A stretch of 64,000 nt of DNA from Croceifilum oryzae (lineage in GTDB: Bacteria; Bacillota; Bacilli; Thermoactinomycetales; Thermoactinomycetaceae), in contig NZ_JAUSUV010000005.1 in NCBI RefSeq assembly GCF_030814315.1, positions 186,001-250,000 of the forward strand, given 5' to 3'. A program made the translations under genes and the position numbers. Positions 63,663 to 64,000 of the stretch are shown piece by piece; within the stretch, counting starts at the first letter, position 1, and each line of letters begins with the position of its first letter. Below the pieces are notes generated by a model, which saw only the letters and a list, made by a program, of their open reading frames with translations, did no database searches and was not told the DNA's origin.

Positions 63663-64000
63663 CGATGATCCCCTTTTACAACCGATATAAAGAGTTCATG
63701 CAAAGAGGCATGTGGGCGCTCGGCTTGGCTTCGCATCTCTTCGATCGTTCCCGAAAGGGCAATATTGCCTTGATGAATACAAACATAGCGATCACAAAGT
63801 TTCTCCGCCATATCAAGGATGTGTGTAGAGATTAGGATGCCCGTTCCCTTCTCTTTCCGTTGTTGCAAGAGCATCGCTAATTCATCGATCGCAATAGGAT
63901 CTAGTCCCACGAAGGGTTCGTCTACAATTAGATACTTACATTCTGTGAGAAAGGTGCAGAGGATCATGATTTTTTGCTGCATCCCTTTGGAAAAGGTATC
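63659..64000 (-). CDS. ecsA: EcsA-like ABC ATPase, C-terminal part (cut by window end)
   Basis: About 113 codons are visible; the frame runs off the window at 64000. The signature appears as FSKGMQQK (the usual LSGGQ replaced by SKGMQ, as in EcsA-type proteins), then Walker B KYLIVDEPFVGLDP and switch ISTHILDMAEKLCD. It is coupled with ecsB by a 4-bp overlap. The N-terminal Walker A lies outside. Confidence 0.88.
   Translation of the reverse strand, partial: DTFSKGMQQKIMILCTFLTECKYLIVDEPFVGLDPIAIDELAMLLQQRKEKGTGILISTHILDMAEKLCDRYVCIHQGNIALSGTIEEMRSQAERPHASLHELFISVVKGDHR

Overview
The window comes from a spore-forming, Gram-positive Bacillota, most likely of the Bacillales. The evidence is the order hemA-hemX-hemC-hemD-hemB-hemL-spoVID-ysxE-valS-folC, the order tig-clpP-clpX-lonB-lonA-ysxC, a gerA-type germination operon, lonB and spoVID, strong Shine-Dalgarno sequences, frequent GTG/TTG starts, and T-box leaders before argS and valS. 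A member of the Thermoactinomycetaceae or a near relative is possible, but that is an inference. Nearly all of the window is chromosomal housekeeping sequence; no phage, transposase or CRISPR array was seen.

Layout. 1-2100: end of rph, the rdgB/xtp pyrophosphatase, a small phosphoesterase and tRNA-Arg(UCU). 2.1-7.6 kb: argS with an arginine T-box, an endonuclease V remnant, a secreted protein, a YteA-like zinc-finger protein and a PadR-controlled pair. 7.7-13 kb: a threonine/serine dehydratase-like enzyme and a germinant receptor operon in the order B-A-C. 13-22.7 kb: protein quality control (trigger factor, ClpP, ClpX, LonB, LonA, YsxC) plus a FemX-like enzyme. 23-27.2 kb: ddl, an ABC exporter, methionine aminopeptidase. 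27.5-34.7 kb: the C5 haem pathway from glutamyl-tRNA to uroporphyrinogen III, plus hemL. 34.8-43.6 kb: spoVID, ysxE, valS with a valine T-box, folC, murC. 43.7-47.3 kb: a cytochrome P450, small hypothetical genes, a YitT-family membrane protein and a 56-residue AbrB-like regulator. 47.4-53.8 kb: a 26-residue amphipathic peptide gene divergent from an anchored extracellular protein, a MacB/FtsX-type ABC transporter and a two-component system. 54-61.2 kb: a TauE-family transporter and a complete BirA-type-controlled biotin operon bioA-D-B-F-(H-like)-C. 61.3-64 kb: a Sco-like lipoprotein and ecsB/ecsA (ecsA is cut by the window end).

Two things stand out. First, a family of roughly 255-bp non-coding elements with long imperfect terminal inverted repeats occurs five times between genes (about 1.1, 22.7, 31.6, 55.2 and 62.2 kb); it looks like a MITE or a structured intergenic repeat, and one copy supplies the stop codon of ysxC. 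Second, the 26-residue peptide gene has an excellent ribosome binding site and its own terminator, and is separated from the ABC transporter and two-component operon by a 22-bp palindrome of BceR-type geometry. This suggests a peptide export/sensing module that may be undescribed.

All functions are assigned by reading motifs by eye; no database search was run. Start codons were chosen from Shine-Dalgarno spacing and expected family length, and are noted where they differ from the longest open frame.
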